Origin: Gammaproteobacteria bacterium
Lineage (GTDB): Bacteria > Pseudomonadota > Gammaproteobacteria > SZUA-140
NCBI GenBank assembly: GCA_026994735.1
Contig: JALWQD010000196.1
Span: 1-5,470 of the forward strand
DNA: 5,470 nucleotides
Direction of reading: 5' to 3'
Shown piece after piece: positions 1-5,470 of this stretch (positions are counted from its first letter, which is position 1; the number at the start of each line of letters is the position of its first letter). The translations under genes and the position numbers were made by a program. The notes beneath the pieces are model-generated. The model was not told where the DNA came from. It saw only the letters and a list, made by a program, of their open reading frames with translations, and did not search any database.

Positions 1-554
1 CCCATGGTGGCAATTTACTCGCCGGCCTGCATGCTGAAGCGGAGGCCATTCCCATTCGCACGGACAGTATTGACCTGGTGCTGTTACCGCATACTCTCGA
101 TTTGAGTGACGATCCGCATACGGTATTGCGTGAGGTTGACCGTGTTTTGGTGCCTGAAGGTCATGTCGTATTGTTGGGCTTTAATCCCTGGAGTGCCTGG
201 GGGTTGTCCTATTATTGTTTGCGTCGCTGGCGTCGAGAACTGCCGCAGTTGAAGCTGCAAAGCGCGCATCGGACAGTAGACTGGCTGCGTCTACTGGGTT
301 TCGATATTCTTCATTGTCAGCCATTTTATTTTCGTCCTCTATTGGGCCATGAAGGCATGATGGACAAGCTGGCCTGGATGGAAACACTTGGTCGGCGATG
401 TTGGCCTTTGCTCGCGAGTGGTTATCAAATTGTTGCCCGTAAACAGGTGACGACGATGACGGCAATCAGGCCGACCAAGAGGCAACGGCGACGCTTCATT
501 CCCAAAGAGGCCGTTGAGCCAGCACGTAGGAGTTCAGAATGTCGAAAACAGTAG
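1..554 (+). CDS. Class I SAM-dependent methyltransferase, YafS-like (5' end missing)
   Basis: This is the C-terminal 183 residues of a methyltransferase. The frame is open from base 3 with no start codon in its proper place, so the N-terminal SAM-binding part lies outside the window. The visible part begins near the third strand of a Rossmann fold. The segment DSIDLVLLPHTLDLSDDPH (residues 21-39) is followed by VLREVDRVLVPEGHVVLLGF and NPWSAWGL, which matches the post-motif II/III region of the family found next to rnhA in many gammaproteobacteria. The last 35 or so residues are strongly basic (KRQRRR) and look like a divergent tail. Its substrate cannot be told from sequence. The stop codon lies 16 bases inside rnhA, and the tail also encodes the rnhA ribosome binding site, so the two genes are probably translated from one message. 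A GTG at 78 is internal to the domain and is not the real start. Confidence 0.85.
   Translation, partial: HGGNLLAGLHAEAEAIPIRTDSIDLVLLPHTLDLSDDPHTVLREVDRVLVPEGHVVLLGFNPWSAWGLSYYCLRRWRRELPQLKLQSAHRTVDWLRLLGFDILHCQPFYFRPLLGHEGMMDKLAWMETLGRRCWPLLASGYQIVARKQVTTMTAIRPTKRQRRRFIPKEAVEPARRSSECRKQ
528..532 (+). promoter_or_regulatory. Ribosome binding site of rnhA (AGGAG)
   Basis: AGGAG lies six bases before the ATG at 539, inside the end of the methyltransferase gene. It is the strongest Shine-Dalgarno sequence in the left block and fixes the rnhA start. It also means rnhA can be initiated independently of the upstream overlapping gene. Confidence 0.8.
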
Positions 555-985
555 AAATTTATAGTGATGGTGCTTGTCGCGGCAATCCGGGGCCGGGTGG
601 CTGGGGCGCTTTGTTGCGTTATCAGGACAAAGAACGCACGCTTCATGGTGGCGAAGTGGAAACGACAAATAACCGGATGGAGCTGATGGCTGCAATCATG
701 GCTCTGGAGTCCTTGAAACGGCCCTGCCAGGTGCGGCTGACGACAGATTCACAATATGTCATGAAAGGGATCAATGAGTGGCTTGTCAATTGGAAAAAGC
801 GCGGTTGGCTGACAGCAGCACGGAAGCCGGTAAAGAATGCCGATCTCTGGCAGCGCCTCGATGATGCCTGCCAGGATCATGAGATTGAATGGTGCTGGGT
901 TAAGGGCCACAGTGGTCACCGGGAAAATGAAATTGCCGATGCGCTTGCCAATCAGGGTGTTGATGAACTCGGAAGTGTGCGATGA
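539..985 (+). CDS. rnhA: Ribonuclease HI
   Basis: RNase HI cuts the RNA strand of RNA/DNA hybrids in the cytoplasm, removing R-loops and primer remnants. The 148-residue product is close to the E. coli length (155). All catalytic residues align at E. coli numbering without gaps: D10 (YSDGACRGNPGPGGWG), E48 (TNNRMEL), D70 (LTTDSQYV), H124 (VKGHSGH) and D134 (NEIADALA). The basic, Trp-rich substrate-handle region is present at about residues 81-99 (EWLVNWKKRGW). The start is supported by AGGAG six bases upstream. The gene overlaps the methyltransferase by 16 bases and dnaQ by 4 (ATGA), so all three look like one operon. In E. coli rnhA and dnaQ diverge; here they are co-directional, as in pseudomonads and many other gammaproteobacteria. 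Confidence 0.97.
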   Translation: MSKTVEIYSDGACRGNPGPGGWGALLRYQDKERTLHGGEVETTNNRMELMAAIMALESLKRPCQVRLTTDSQYVMKGINEWLVNWKKRGWLTAARKPVKNADLWQRLDDACQDHEIEWCWVKGHSGHRENEIADALANQGVDELGSVR

Positions 986-1710
986 GACAAATTGTACTGG
1001 ATACCGAAACGACGGGACTTGAACCAAGCCAGGGCCATCGTATTATTGAGATCGGCTGTGTGGAACTGATTAACCGCCGGCCGACGGGTAATCATTACCA
1101 CCAGTATCTGCAGCCTGATCGTGAGATTGACCCGGGAGCGCAGCAGGTGCATGGAATTTCGAACGAATTTCTCGCGGATAAGCCGCGCTTTGAGGAGGTT
1201 GTCGATGACCTGCTCGAGTATCTTCGTGGCGCCGAACTGATTATTCATAATGCGCCCTTTGATCTTGGTTTTTTGCGCCATGAGCTGGGTCTGGCTGGCC
1301 ATCCTTTGGATATACTGGATAAAGATTGCCTGGTAACGGATACCTTGGTGATGGCGCGACAGTTGCATCCGGCGCAGAAAAACAATCTTGACGCGCTCTG
1401 CCGGCGTTATGAGATAGATAATTCCCAGCGCCAATTGCACGGTGCATTACTTGATGCCGAGATTCTCGCTGAAGTCTATCTGGTCATGACTGGCGGTCAG
1501 CGCCAGTTATTGTTGGATGATGAGGATGCGGACGGAGTGCAAGTGAACAGCCTGCGTCGTTTACCGGCAGATCGTCCACGATTGAAAGTGATACCGGCCA
1601 GCCCGGAAGAGCTGCGATGCCATCAGCAGCGACTGGCCGATATTGACAAGATCAGTGCTGATGGCTGTTTATGGTTACGCCTTGAGGCAAGTGCGCCCGA
1701 GGACGCCTGA
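982..1710 (+). CDS. dnaQ: DNA polymerase III epsilon subunit (3'-5' proofreading exonuclease)
   Basis: DnaQ removes misincorporated nucleotides as part of the polymerase III core with DnaE and HolE. The 242 residues match the family length (243 in E. coli). The DEDDh exonuclease motifs are complete: ExoI DTETTG (D7, E9), ExoII NAPFD (D94) and ExoIII HGALLDAE (H153, D158). After the nuclease domain, MTGGQRQLLLDD (residues 169-180) sits where E. coli has its beta-clamp binding motif (QTSMAF) and fits a Q-x-x-L-x-L pattern. A polar linker (about 180-210) follows, then a C-terminal segment ending near GCLWLRL that resembles the polymerase-alpha binding tail. The ATG overlaps the rnhA stop by four bases, and GGAAG lies six bases upstream, so translation is probably coupled to rnhA. 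Confidence 0.96.
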   Translation: MRQIVLDTETTGLEPSQGHRIIEIGCVELINRRPTGNHYHQYLQPDREIDPGAQQVHGISNEFLADKPRFEEVVDDLLEYLRGAELIIHNAPFDLGFLRHELGLAGHPLDILDKDCLVTDTLVMARQLHPAQKNNLDALCRRYEIDNSQRQLHGALLDAEILAEVYLVMTGGQRQLLLDDEDADGVQVNSLRRLPADRPRLKVIPASPEELRCHQQRLADIDKISADGCLWLRLEASAPEDA

Positions 1711-1736
1711 GTTGAAGCCGTATAGGGTTCCGCACT

Positions 1737-1749
1737 GGCGCTGAGCGCC
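1737..1749. repeat. GC-rich inverted repeat between convergent dnaQ and nhaD
   Basis: GGCGC-TGA-GCGCC forms a perfect five-pair stem with a three-base loop. It begins 26 bases after the dnaQ stop and directly abuts the nhaD stop on the other strand. Neither strand has a T tract after the stem, so it is not a canonical intrinsic terminator. It could still act as a weak bidirectional terminator or an mRNA-end stabiliser for the two converging transcripts. Confidence 0.4.
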
Positions 1750-3153
1750 CTACATCAATTCGCTATTGATCCAGAGATGCGTGCCGATGCTGGCAAGATA
1801 GCCGAGGGCAATGGCCCAGCTCCATTTGAGATGTGACATAAAGGTGTAGTACCCACGTGCCTGTCCCATCAGGGCAACACCCGCAGCTGAGCCAACTGAG
1901 AGCAGGGAGCCACCCACTCCCGCTGTCAGGGTTACCAGCAGCCATTGTCCGCTCGACATATCAGGGTTCATATTGAGAACAGCAAACATTACCGGAATAT
2001 TGTCGACCACGGCTGACATGACGCCGACAAGTGTATTGGCGATTGTCGCGCCGAGGTCGTTGTACATCAATTCCGAGGTTAGTGTCAGATAGCCGAGGGT
2101 GCCAAGTCCTCCGACACAGAGAATGACACCATAGAAAAACATCAAGGTGTCCCATTCAGCGCGCTGTACACTTTTGAAAATATCAAAGGCCTCGGGGTTG
2201 TTATTATCCTCATCGGCAACAGTTTCCGCTACGAGTTGGGGTTGGCGGCGTTCGGCCATTTTAATGCGATAGCCATAAAGCTTGAGTAGACCCAGTCCTG
2301 TCATCATGCCCAGGAATGGTGGCAGATGAACGGTATTATGGATAGTCACGGTCATGATAATGGTGAACAGAAAGAGGCCGACGACGAAGTAGCCGCCTGT
2401 TTTTACCTGGATCTCTTCGATCATTGGTGCTGGCATTGCTTTCGGCAGGGCCATCGACATGATGGCTGCCGGGAGCAGCCAGTTGACGACAGAGGGGAGA
2501 AAGAGATCGAAGAATTCGCTGAACTGGATGTGCCCTGATTGCCAGACCATCAGTGTCGTGATGTCACCGAAAGGACTAAAGGTACCACCGGCATTTGCGG
2601 CGATGACGATATTGATGCAGGAGATGGCAATAAAAGCCGCATTACCGGCGCCAACGGCAATAACCACTGCGCCCATGATCAATGCGGTAGTGAGGTTGTC
2701 AGCAATCGGGGAGATGCAGAATGCCAGCAGACCGGTGATCCAGAATATCGCGCGCAAGGATAGTCCTGAGGAGACCAGACGCGCACGCAAAAGAGAAAAG
2801 ATGTTGCGCTCTTCCATGGTATTGATAAAGGTCATGGCAGAAAGCAGGAAGAGCATCAGTTCGGAGAAATCGAGCAAATGGTGGCGAACCTCGCTGGCGG
2901 CGGTATGGCTGTCGCCATGCTGGGCGTAGGCATAGGCAATGATAATCCAGATCAGGCCCGCTGCTGTCAGTACAGGTTTTGACTTTCGTAGATGGAGCAT
3001 CTCTTCAAAAATGACGAAGATGTAAGCGAGTACAAACAGCACCAGGGCCGTATAGCCGTATGCAGTCGCCGTCAGATCGAGCAGCGTAGCATCTGAACTT
3101 GCCAAGGCTAGCGTGGGCAGACAACAGAGGATAAGGAAAATGATGTATTTCAT
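1750..3153 (-). CDS. nhaD: Na+/H+ antiporter, NhaD family (ion transporter superfamily)
   Basis: NhaD exports Na+ or Li+ in exchange for protons across the inner membrane, mainly at alkaline pH. The chosen ATG gives 467 residues, the usual length, starting MKYIIFLILCC with a probable signal peptide (cut near ALASS, residues 16-20), as is common in this family. The rest is a series of hydrophobic membrane segments. Family signatures are clear: SPIADNLTTALIMGAVV (148-164), NAGGTFSPFGDITTLMVW (187-204), AEWDTLMFFYG (332-342), VVDNIPVMFAVL (382-393) and GGSLLSVGSAAGVALMGQ (414-431). D152, N153, T155, D197, T199, T200, E333, D335, D384, N385, S419 and S422 correspond, from memory, to residues shown to matter in Vibrio cholerae NhaD. 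AAGG lies seven bases before the ATG. The frame stays open 55 codons further upstream, but that extension is not hydrophobic and would run into the divergent gene, so it was rejected. Confidence 0.94.
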   Translation of the reverse strand: MKYIIFLILCCLPTLALASSDATLLDLTATAYGYTALVLFVLAYIFVIFEEMLHLRKSKPVLTAAGLIWIIIAYAYAQHGDSHTAASEVRHHLLDFSELMLFLLSAMTFINTMEERNIFSLLRARLVSSGLSLRAIFWITGLLAFCISPIADNLTTALIMGAVVIAVGAGNAAFIAISCINIVIAANAGGTFSPFGDITTLMVWQSGHIQFSEFFDLFLPSVVNWLLPAAIMSMALPKAMPAPMIEEIQVKTGGYFVVGLFLFTIIMTVTIHNTVHLPPFLGMMTGLGLLKLYGYRIKMAERRQPQLVAETVADEDNNNPEAFDIFKSVQRAEWDTLMFFYGVILCVGGLGTLGYLTLTSELMYNDLGATIANTLVGVMSAVVDNIPVMFAVLNMNPDMSSGQWLLVTLTAGVGGSLLSVGSAAGVALMGQARGYYTFMSHLKWSWAIALGYLASIGTHLWINSELM

Positions 3154-3160
3154 TGGGGTG

Positions 3161-3164
3161 CCTT
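3161..3164 (-). promoter_or_regulatory. Ribosome binding site of nhaD (AAGG)
   Basis: On the minus strand AAGG precedes the ATG at 3153 by seven bases. This short Shine-Dalgarno, together with the signal-peptide-like sequence right after that ATG, decides the start against an upstream in-frame ATG at 3318. Confidence 0.55.
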
Positions 3165-3183
3165 GAGGTAGAATGATCGCGCT

Positions 3184-3204
3184 GGCCTGCCTGCGGCAGC
3201 GGCC
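3184..3204 (-). other. Hairpin in the inferred nhaD 5' leader
   Basis: The stretch folds into GGCC/GGCC and TGCC/GGCA stems (eight pairs in total) with a two-base bulge and a three-base loop. It lies between the candidate nhaD promoter and the ribosome binding site, about 20 bases before the latter. No T tract follows on the nhaD strand, so it is not a terminator. It could affect mRNA stability or translation of nhaD; no known riboswitch or RNA thermometer was recognised. Confidence 0.35.
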
Positions 3205-3217
3205 AAAAGAAACGGCG

Positions 3218-3244
3218 ATTATAACCACTAGGCGGTCCCGACAA
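3218..3244 (-). promoter_or_regulatory. Candidate sigma70 promoter of nhaD
   Basis: Reading the minus strand, TATAAT (3223-3218) is a perfect -10 box. The best -35 is TTGTCG (3244-3239, four of six matches) with a rather short 15-base spacer. Transcription would start near 3211, giving a leader of nearly 60 bases. The weak -35 and short spacer could mean an activator is needed, but no operator was recognised. Confidence 0.5.
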
Positions 3245-3294
3245 CCAGCACTGACGCCGCTTTTTTCCAGTGGCACCTGTATCTTCGAGCGGAT

Positions 3295-3298
3295 GAGG
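3295..3298 (+). promoter_or_regulatory. Ribosome binding site supporting a TTG start of the Deg protease
   Basis: GAGG (within GGATGAGG) lies five bases before TTG at 3304. The only nearby in-frame ATG, at 3331, has no purine-rich sequence at a suitable distance. This favours TTG as the start codon of the protease gene. Confidence 0.5.
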
Positions 3299-3303
3299 TT
3301 ATT

Positions 3304-4803
3304 TTGAACAAGGCACACTATTCTTTCACGATGCGATTCACTGGCAAAGGTTTGCTGTTGTTGCTGTTGTTGCTGCCGTTTTCAGCCGGCGCAGCTGATT
3401 TGCAGGAGAAGTCGCGGGCGGTCATCAAACTCTATATCACCAGTCAGGGCTGGGATATTCGTCAACCCTGGCGTAAGGGGGCGGTGACTAACCGGGTTTG
3501 CACGGGTTTTTTTATAGCGGAGGGTATTTTGACCAATGCCCATTGCATTGCTGACGCAACCTTTATTGAAGCAGAATTGATGGGTGAGGCCAATCGTATT
3601 GAGGTTGGCAGGGTGGCTGTCAGCCATGATATTGACCTTGCTTTGCTGAAGCTGAAGGAAAATGATCTCGATAATTTACCGGAACCGATTCTCTTTGATT
3701 CCCTGCCCAAGTTACGTGATCGTGTGGTGACCATTGGTTATCCCGTTGGTGGACGGCAGATTTCCTATACAGAGGGTGTTATCTCACGTATTGAAATGAT
3801 GCAATACGCACACAGTAATCAGTCCAACCTCATGGTCCAGACAGATGCTGCCATTAATCCCGGAAATTCCGGCGGACCGGTTTTTTCTGACCAATCGGCA
3901 TCCTGTCTGGGCGTGGCGACACAGGTCTCACGCGGGGGGCAGGGGATAGGTTATTTTATTCCTACACCCGTGGTGAAACAGTTTTTGCTTGATTACAAGG
4001 ACGGCGTCATTGATGGCCTACCGGGGATAGGTGCCTATTCGCAAAATCTTGAGAATCCAGCATTGCGTACCTCTCTCGGTATGACGGAAGGTCAATCCGG
4101 TGTCCGTATTTATAAAGTGATTCGCGGCAGCACGGTTGAGGATATGTTCCTTGTCGACGATGTCTTGCTGAGCATTGATGGCCACCCTATCTATAACGAT
4201 GGCCAGGTGCCTTTTCGCGAGATTGGCAAGATTGGACTGGCCTATTATTTTACCAGTCGTCAGGTGGGTGAAAGCGTGGATTTCACTCTGTTGCGCAAGG
4301 GCAAGGTCAAGAAGATTCGGGTTTTGCTGGAACGGAACGGTTTTTCCCTGGTTCCGAATGTGCCTGAATTTGAAACACGACCGCGTTATTATGAGATCGC
4401 GGGGCTTGTCTTCCGTGTTCTTGAACCGCGTTACTTTACCAAACACAATATCGCCAAATTACGTCGTTATACCCGTCTTACCGTCGGTGATATCAAGGGG
4501 CTGGACGAGATTGTTGTTATCGGTTCTCGTTATCCTTCCGATCTGACCAAGGGGTATGGCAACAATATTCTCAATAGTCGTGTCAGGTCCGTTAATGGCC
4601 ATCTGATTGGTAGTCTGACGGATATTATTGAAGCCTTTTCCCAGCCGCGAGAGAGTGGTTTTCATCGTATTGAATTGATCGATGGAAAGCGCATTATGAT
4701 TGATATTGCCGAACTCGAAAAACAGGAATCATCGATCAAAGAACGTTACGCTATTGTTGACAGCAGTTATAACGGCAAGGAAATCGTTAGCGGGGAAAAA
4801 TAA
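3304..4803 (+). CDS. Exported Deg/HtrA-like serine protease with two PDZ-type domains
   Basis: This is a trypsin-like (S1C) protease, expected in the periplasm, where such enzymes degrade damaged proteins. From the TTG start it has 499 residues. A short basic N-terminus precedes eight leucines (17-24) and PFSAGAAD, a likely Sec signal peptide cut near residue 31. The protease domain covers about 38-230 with a complete triad: H80 (TNAHC), D111 (HDIDLALLKL) and S189 (NPGNSGGPVF). A first PDZ domain spans about 237-343 (VRIYKVIRGSTVEDMFLVDD, VLLSIDGHPI). A second region, about 362-470, begins YYEIAGLVFRVL and contains VRSVNGHLIGSLTDIIEAF. The AGLVF segment and the degenerate second PDZ resemble Deg9-type proteases more than DegP or DegS. 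ATG 3331 is an alternative start that keeps a usable signal peptide. The gene diverges from nhaD with 150 bases between; no convincing promoter was found. Confidence 0.88.
   Translation: MNKAHYSFTMRFTGKGLLLLLLLLPFSAGAADLQEKSRAVIKLYITSQGWDIRQPWRKGAVTNRVCTGFFIAEGILTNAHCIADATFIEAELMGEANRIEVGRVAVSHDIDLALLKLKENDLDNLPEPILFDSLPKLRDRVVTIGYPVGGRQISYTEGVISRIEMMQYAHSNQSNLMVQTDAAINPGNSGGPVFSDQSASCLGVATQVSRGGQGIGYFIPTPVVKQFLLDYKDGVIDGLPGIGAYSQNLENPALRTSLGMTEGQSGVRIYKVIRGSTVEDMFLVDDVLLSIDGHPIYNDGQVPFREIGKIGLAYYFTSRQVGESVDFTLLRKGKVKKIRVLLERNGFSLVPNVPEFETRPRYYEIAGLVFRVLEPRYFTKHNIAKLRRYTRLTVGDIKGLDEIVVIGSRYPSDLTKGYGNNILNSRVRSVNGHLIGSLTDIIEAFSQPRESGFHRIELIDGKRIMIDIAELEKQESSIKERYAIVDSSYNGKEIVSGEK
3352..3375 (+). 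repeat. TTG/CTG triplet repeat encoding an eight-leucine signal core
   Basis: Eight consecutive codons alternate between TTG and CTG, with the 9-base unit TTGCTGTTG present twice and partly a third time. They encode Leu17-Leu24, the hydrophobic core of the protease signal peptide. Gain or loss of units by slippage would stay in frame and change only the length of the core. Confidence 0.7.
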
Positions 4804-4822
4804 TGACAGGGATGAGGAGCTT

Positions 4823-4852
4823 TTGCATCGTCTTGGACGGGCGGCGTATACT
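4823..4852 (+). promoter_or_regulatory. Candidate sigma70 promoter upstream of the propeller gene
   Basis: TATACT (4847-4852) matches five of six -10 positions. TTGCAT (4823-4828) is a weak -35 at an 18-base spacing. Transcription would begin around 4859, leaving a leader of about 70 bases before the ATG at 4929. It lies in the 125-base gap after the protease gene, in which no clear terminator was seen, so read-through from the protease gene is also possible. Confidence 0.4.
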
Positions 4853-4916
4853 GCCTGTTTAATGATTCCGTCTTTAATCCGGCAGCAACTACGGGTTCAG
4901 GGCACAGAGAAATCGA

Positions 4917-4922
4917 GAGAGG
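4917..4922 (+). promoter_or_regulatory. Ribosome binding site of the propeller gene (GAGAGG)
   Basis: GAGAGG, inside a long purine run, precedes the ATG at 4929 by six bases. It supports this start over the in-frame ATG nine codons later. Confidence 0.6.
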
Positions 4923-4928
4923 GAAGCT

Positions 4929-5354
4929 ATGTCAGCGTCTGCGGCAAAATGGTCGATGGTTTGTCATCTGGATCTGGGTAATGGTAAAGGACGTGTCGTT
5001 AGTGTCGAGAGCGCGGGTAGTGATTTCAGGGTCACTGAATTGCCCGTAGATACTGATGCCCTGGGTGATTTTCCGGCGATGTTTTTAGGGCTTGAGGATG
5101 CTCAGGCGCTGATGATGGACCGTGACAGCAAGGTGATCAGCAAACAGGCTGAATTTCCCCAGGAGGCTTTCGCCGCCTACGCTTACCCGGATCGTCAGCA
5201 AGATCATGTTTGGTTTATGTATGACGGTGAAAAGGGCAGTGGTTGTGATCGCCTGAATTGTGGTGAGAAGGGGTCCTCGGTGACCATAATCGATAAATCG
5301 AAGCAGCCACCTGAAGTGCTGGCTACCCTTTGTGTGGGGCGGGGCATCATGTGA
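4929..5354 (+). CDS. Uncharacterised beta-propeller-like protein, N-terminal part, probably frameshifted
   Basis: The reading frame gives 141 residues with no signal peptide or membrane segment, so a cytoplasmic location is likely. I do not recognise a named family. The visible pattern is that of YncE-like beta-propellers: DHVWFMYDG (92-100), then SSVTIID (116-122), PPEVLATLCVGRG (127-139), where a blade would normally continue. Two cysteines lie in the loop GSGCDRLNCGEKG (C106, C111) and a third is C135. The frame ends abruptly with Ile-Met-stop right after the VGRG turn. The missing rest of the blade is encoded without a gap in the -1 frame (HHVTTF..., from 5345), so this is most simply the first part of one longer gene broken by a single-base loss in GGGGCGGGG (5336-5344). 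A promoter and a good ribosome binding site lie upstream. Function unknown. Confidence 0.7.
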   Translation: MSASAAKWSMVCHLDLGNGKGRVVSVESAGSDFRVTELPVDTDALGDFPAMFLGLEDAQALMMDRDSKVISKQAEFPQEAFAAYAYPDRQQDHVWFMYDGEKGSGCDRLNCGEKGSSVTIIDKSKQPPEVLATLCVGRGIM

Positions 5355-5470
5355 CAACGTTTATTTATCCCTCAGCCGAATTTCCGCAATTGGCAAGCAA
5401 GGCTTATGTCAGCAATCTGATGGACGGGACAATTTCAGTGGTCGCTAATGATCCCCGGGACAGTGATCAA
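5351..5470 (+). CDS. Continuation of the beta-propeller-like protein in the -1 frame (3' end beyond window)
   Basis: If read as a separate gene, it would start at GTG 5351, overlapping the previous stop by four bases (GTGA), and runs open to the window edge (40 codons). The frame is open back to 5315. The protein TTFIYPSAEFPQLASKAYVSNLMDGTISVVANDP contains the strand pattern of a propeller blade: kaYVSNLMDGTISVV is the usual outer-strand unit that follows an 'evlaTlcVGrG' segment, which is exactly what the preceding frame encodes. Reading across as VGRG-HHVTTF makes one continuous blade. I therefore infer that this is the rest of the same protein rather than an independent gene. A genuine coupled two-gene arrangement with GTG initiation, or programmed -1 frameshifting, cannot be excluded from the sequence. 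Confidence 0.55.
   Translation, partial: MTTFIYPSAEFPQLASKAYVSNLMDGTISVVANDPRDSDQ

Noticed and set aside
2326..2929. Plus-strand open frames opposite nhaD
   Set aside because: They are antisense shadows of a strongly conserved membrane protein gene and lack family motifs or ribosome binding sites.
3231..3266. Imperfect stem followed by six Ts, resembling an intrinsic terminator on the + strand
   Set aside because: The stem is only about six pairs with a bulge and a loop of about 16 bases, and no + strand gene ends nearby.
3154..3318. Upstream in-frame extension of nhaD to an ATG at 3318
   Set aside because: The extra 55 residues are not hydrophobic and do not look like NhaD. They would cover the promoter and overlap the divergent protease gene, while the start at 3153 has a ribosome binding site and a signal peptide.
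4803..4862. 19-codon ORF starting at the TAATG junction after the protease gene
   Set aside because: It has only a poor ribosome binding site, contains the candidate -10 box of the next gene and shows no recognisable motif. Chance overlap is the simplest explanation.
4804..4928. Possible tRNA or small RNA in the gap, prompted by the GGTTCA-like sequence
   Set aside because: No cloverleaf arms can be paired around it, and no strong hairpin plus T tract is present.
5352..5400. In-frame TGA at 5352 read through as selenocysteine or by suppression
   Set aside because: Continuing in the same frame gives a non-propeller sequence and another TGA within about 25 codons, whereas the -1 frame continues the blade. 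No stem-loop typical of a SECIS element was seen.

Overview
The window looks like chromosomal DNA of a gammaproteobacterium, probably marine, halophilic or alkaliphilic. The evidence is the gene order yafS-type methyltransferase / rnhA / dnaQ, which is common in that class, together with an NhaD-type Na+/H+ antiporter. Base composition looks close to half G+C by eye and similar throughout. I see no insertion sequence, CRISPR array, tRNA, rRNA or phage gene.

Left block (1-1710, + strand): the 3' part of a SAM-dependent methyltransferase gene overlaps rnhA (RNase HI) by 16 bases, and rnhA overlaps dnaQ (proofreading subunit of DNA polymerase III) by 4 bases. The tight overlaps suggest one co-transcribed housekeeping unit. 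RNase HI and DnaQ have all their catalytic residues. dnaQ meets the oppositely oriented nhaD at a short GC-rich inverted repeat (1737-1749).

Middle block (1750-4803): nhaD (- strand) and a two-PDZ trypsin-like Deg protease gene (+ strand) diverge from a 150-base intergenic region. That region carries a perfect TATAAT on the nhaD strand and a bulged hairpin in the inferred nhaD leader. The protease has an intact H/D/S triad and a signal peptide whose core is eight leucines encoded by a TTG/CTG repeat. It most likely starts at a TTG codon. Its C-terminal half resembles the Deg9-type arrangement rather than classical DegP/DegS. A divergent antiporter and envelope protease fit an ion or pH stress setting, but that link is inference.

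Right block (4804-5470): a 125-base gap with a candidate sigma70 promoter leads to an uncharacterised gene whose product resembles a YncE-like beta-propeller. Its frame closes at 5354, but the propeller-like protein continues without a gap in the -1 frame to the window edge. The switch lies at a GGGGCGGGG stretch, so this is probably one gene with a single-base indel (mutation or sequencing error); recoding or two coupled genes are less likely. This is the most interesting spot in the window. Otherwise the region is ordinary, and I found no convincing new multi-gene system.
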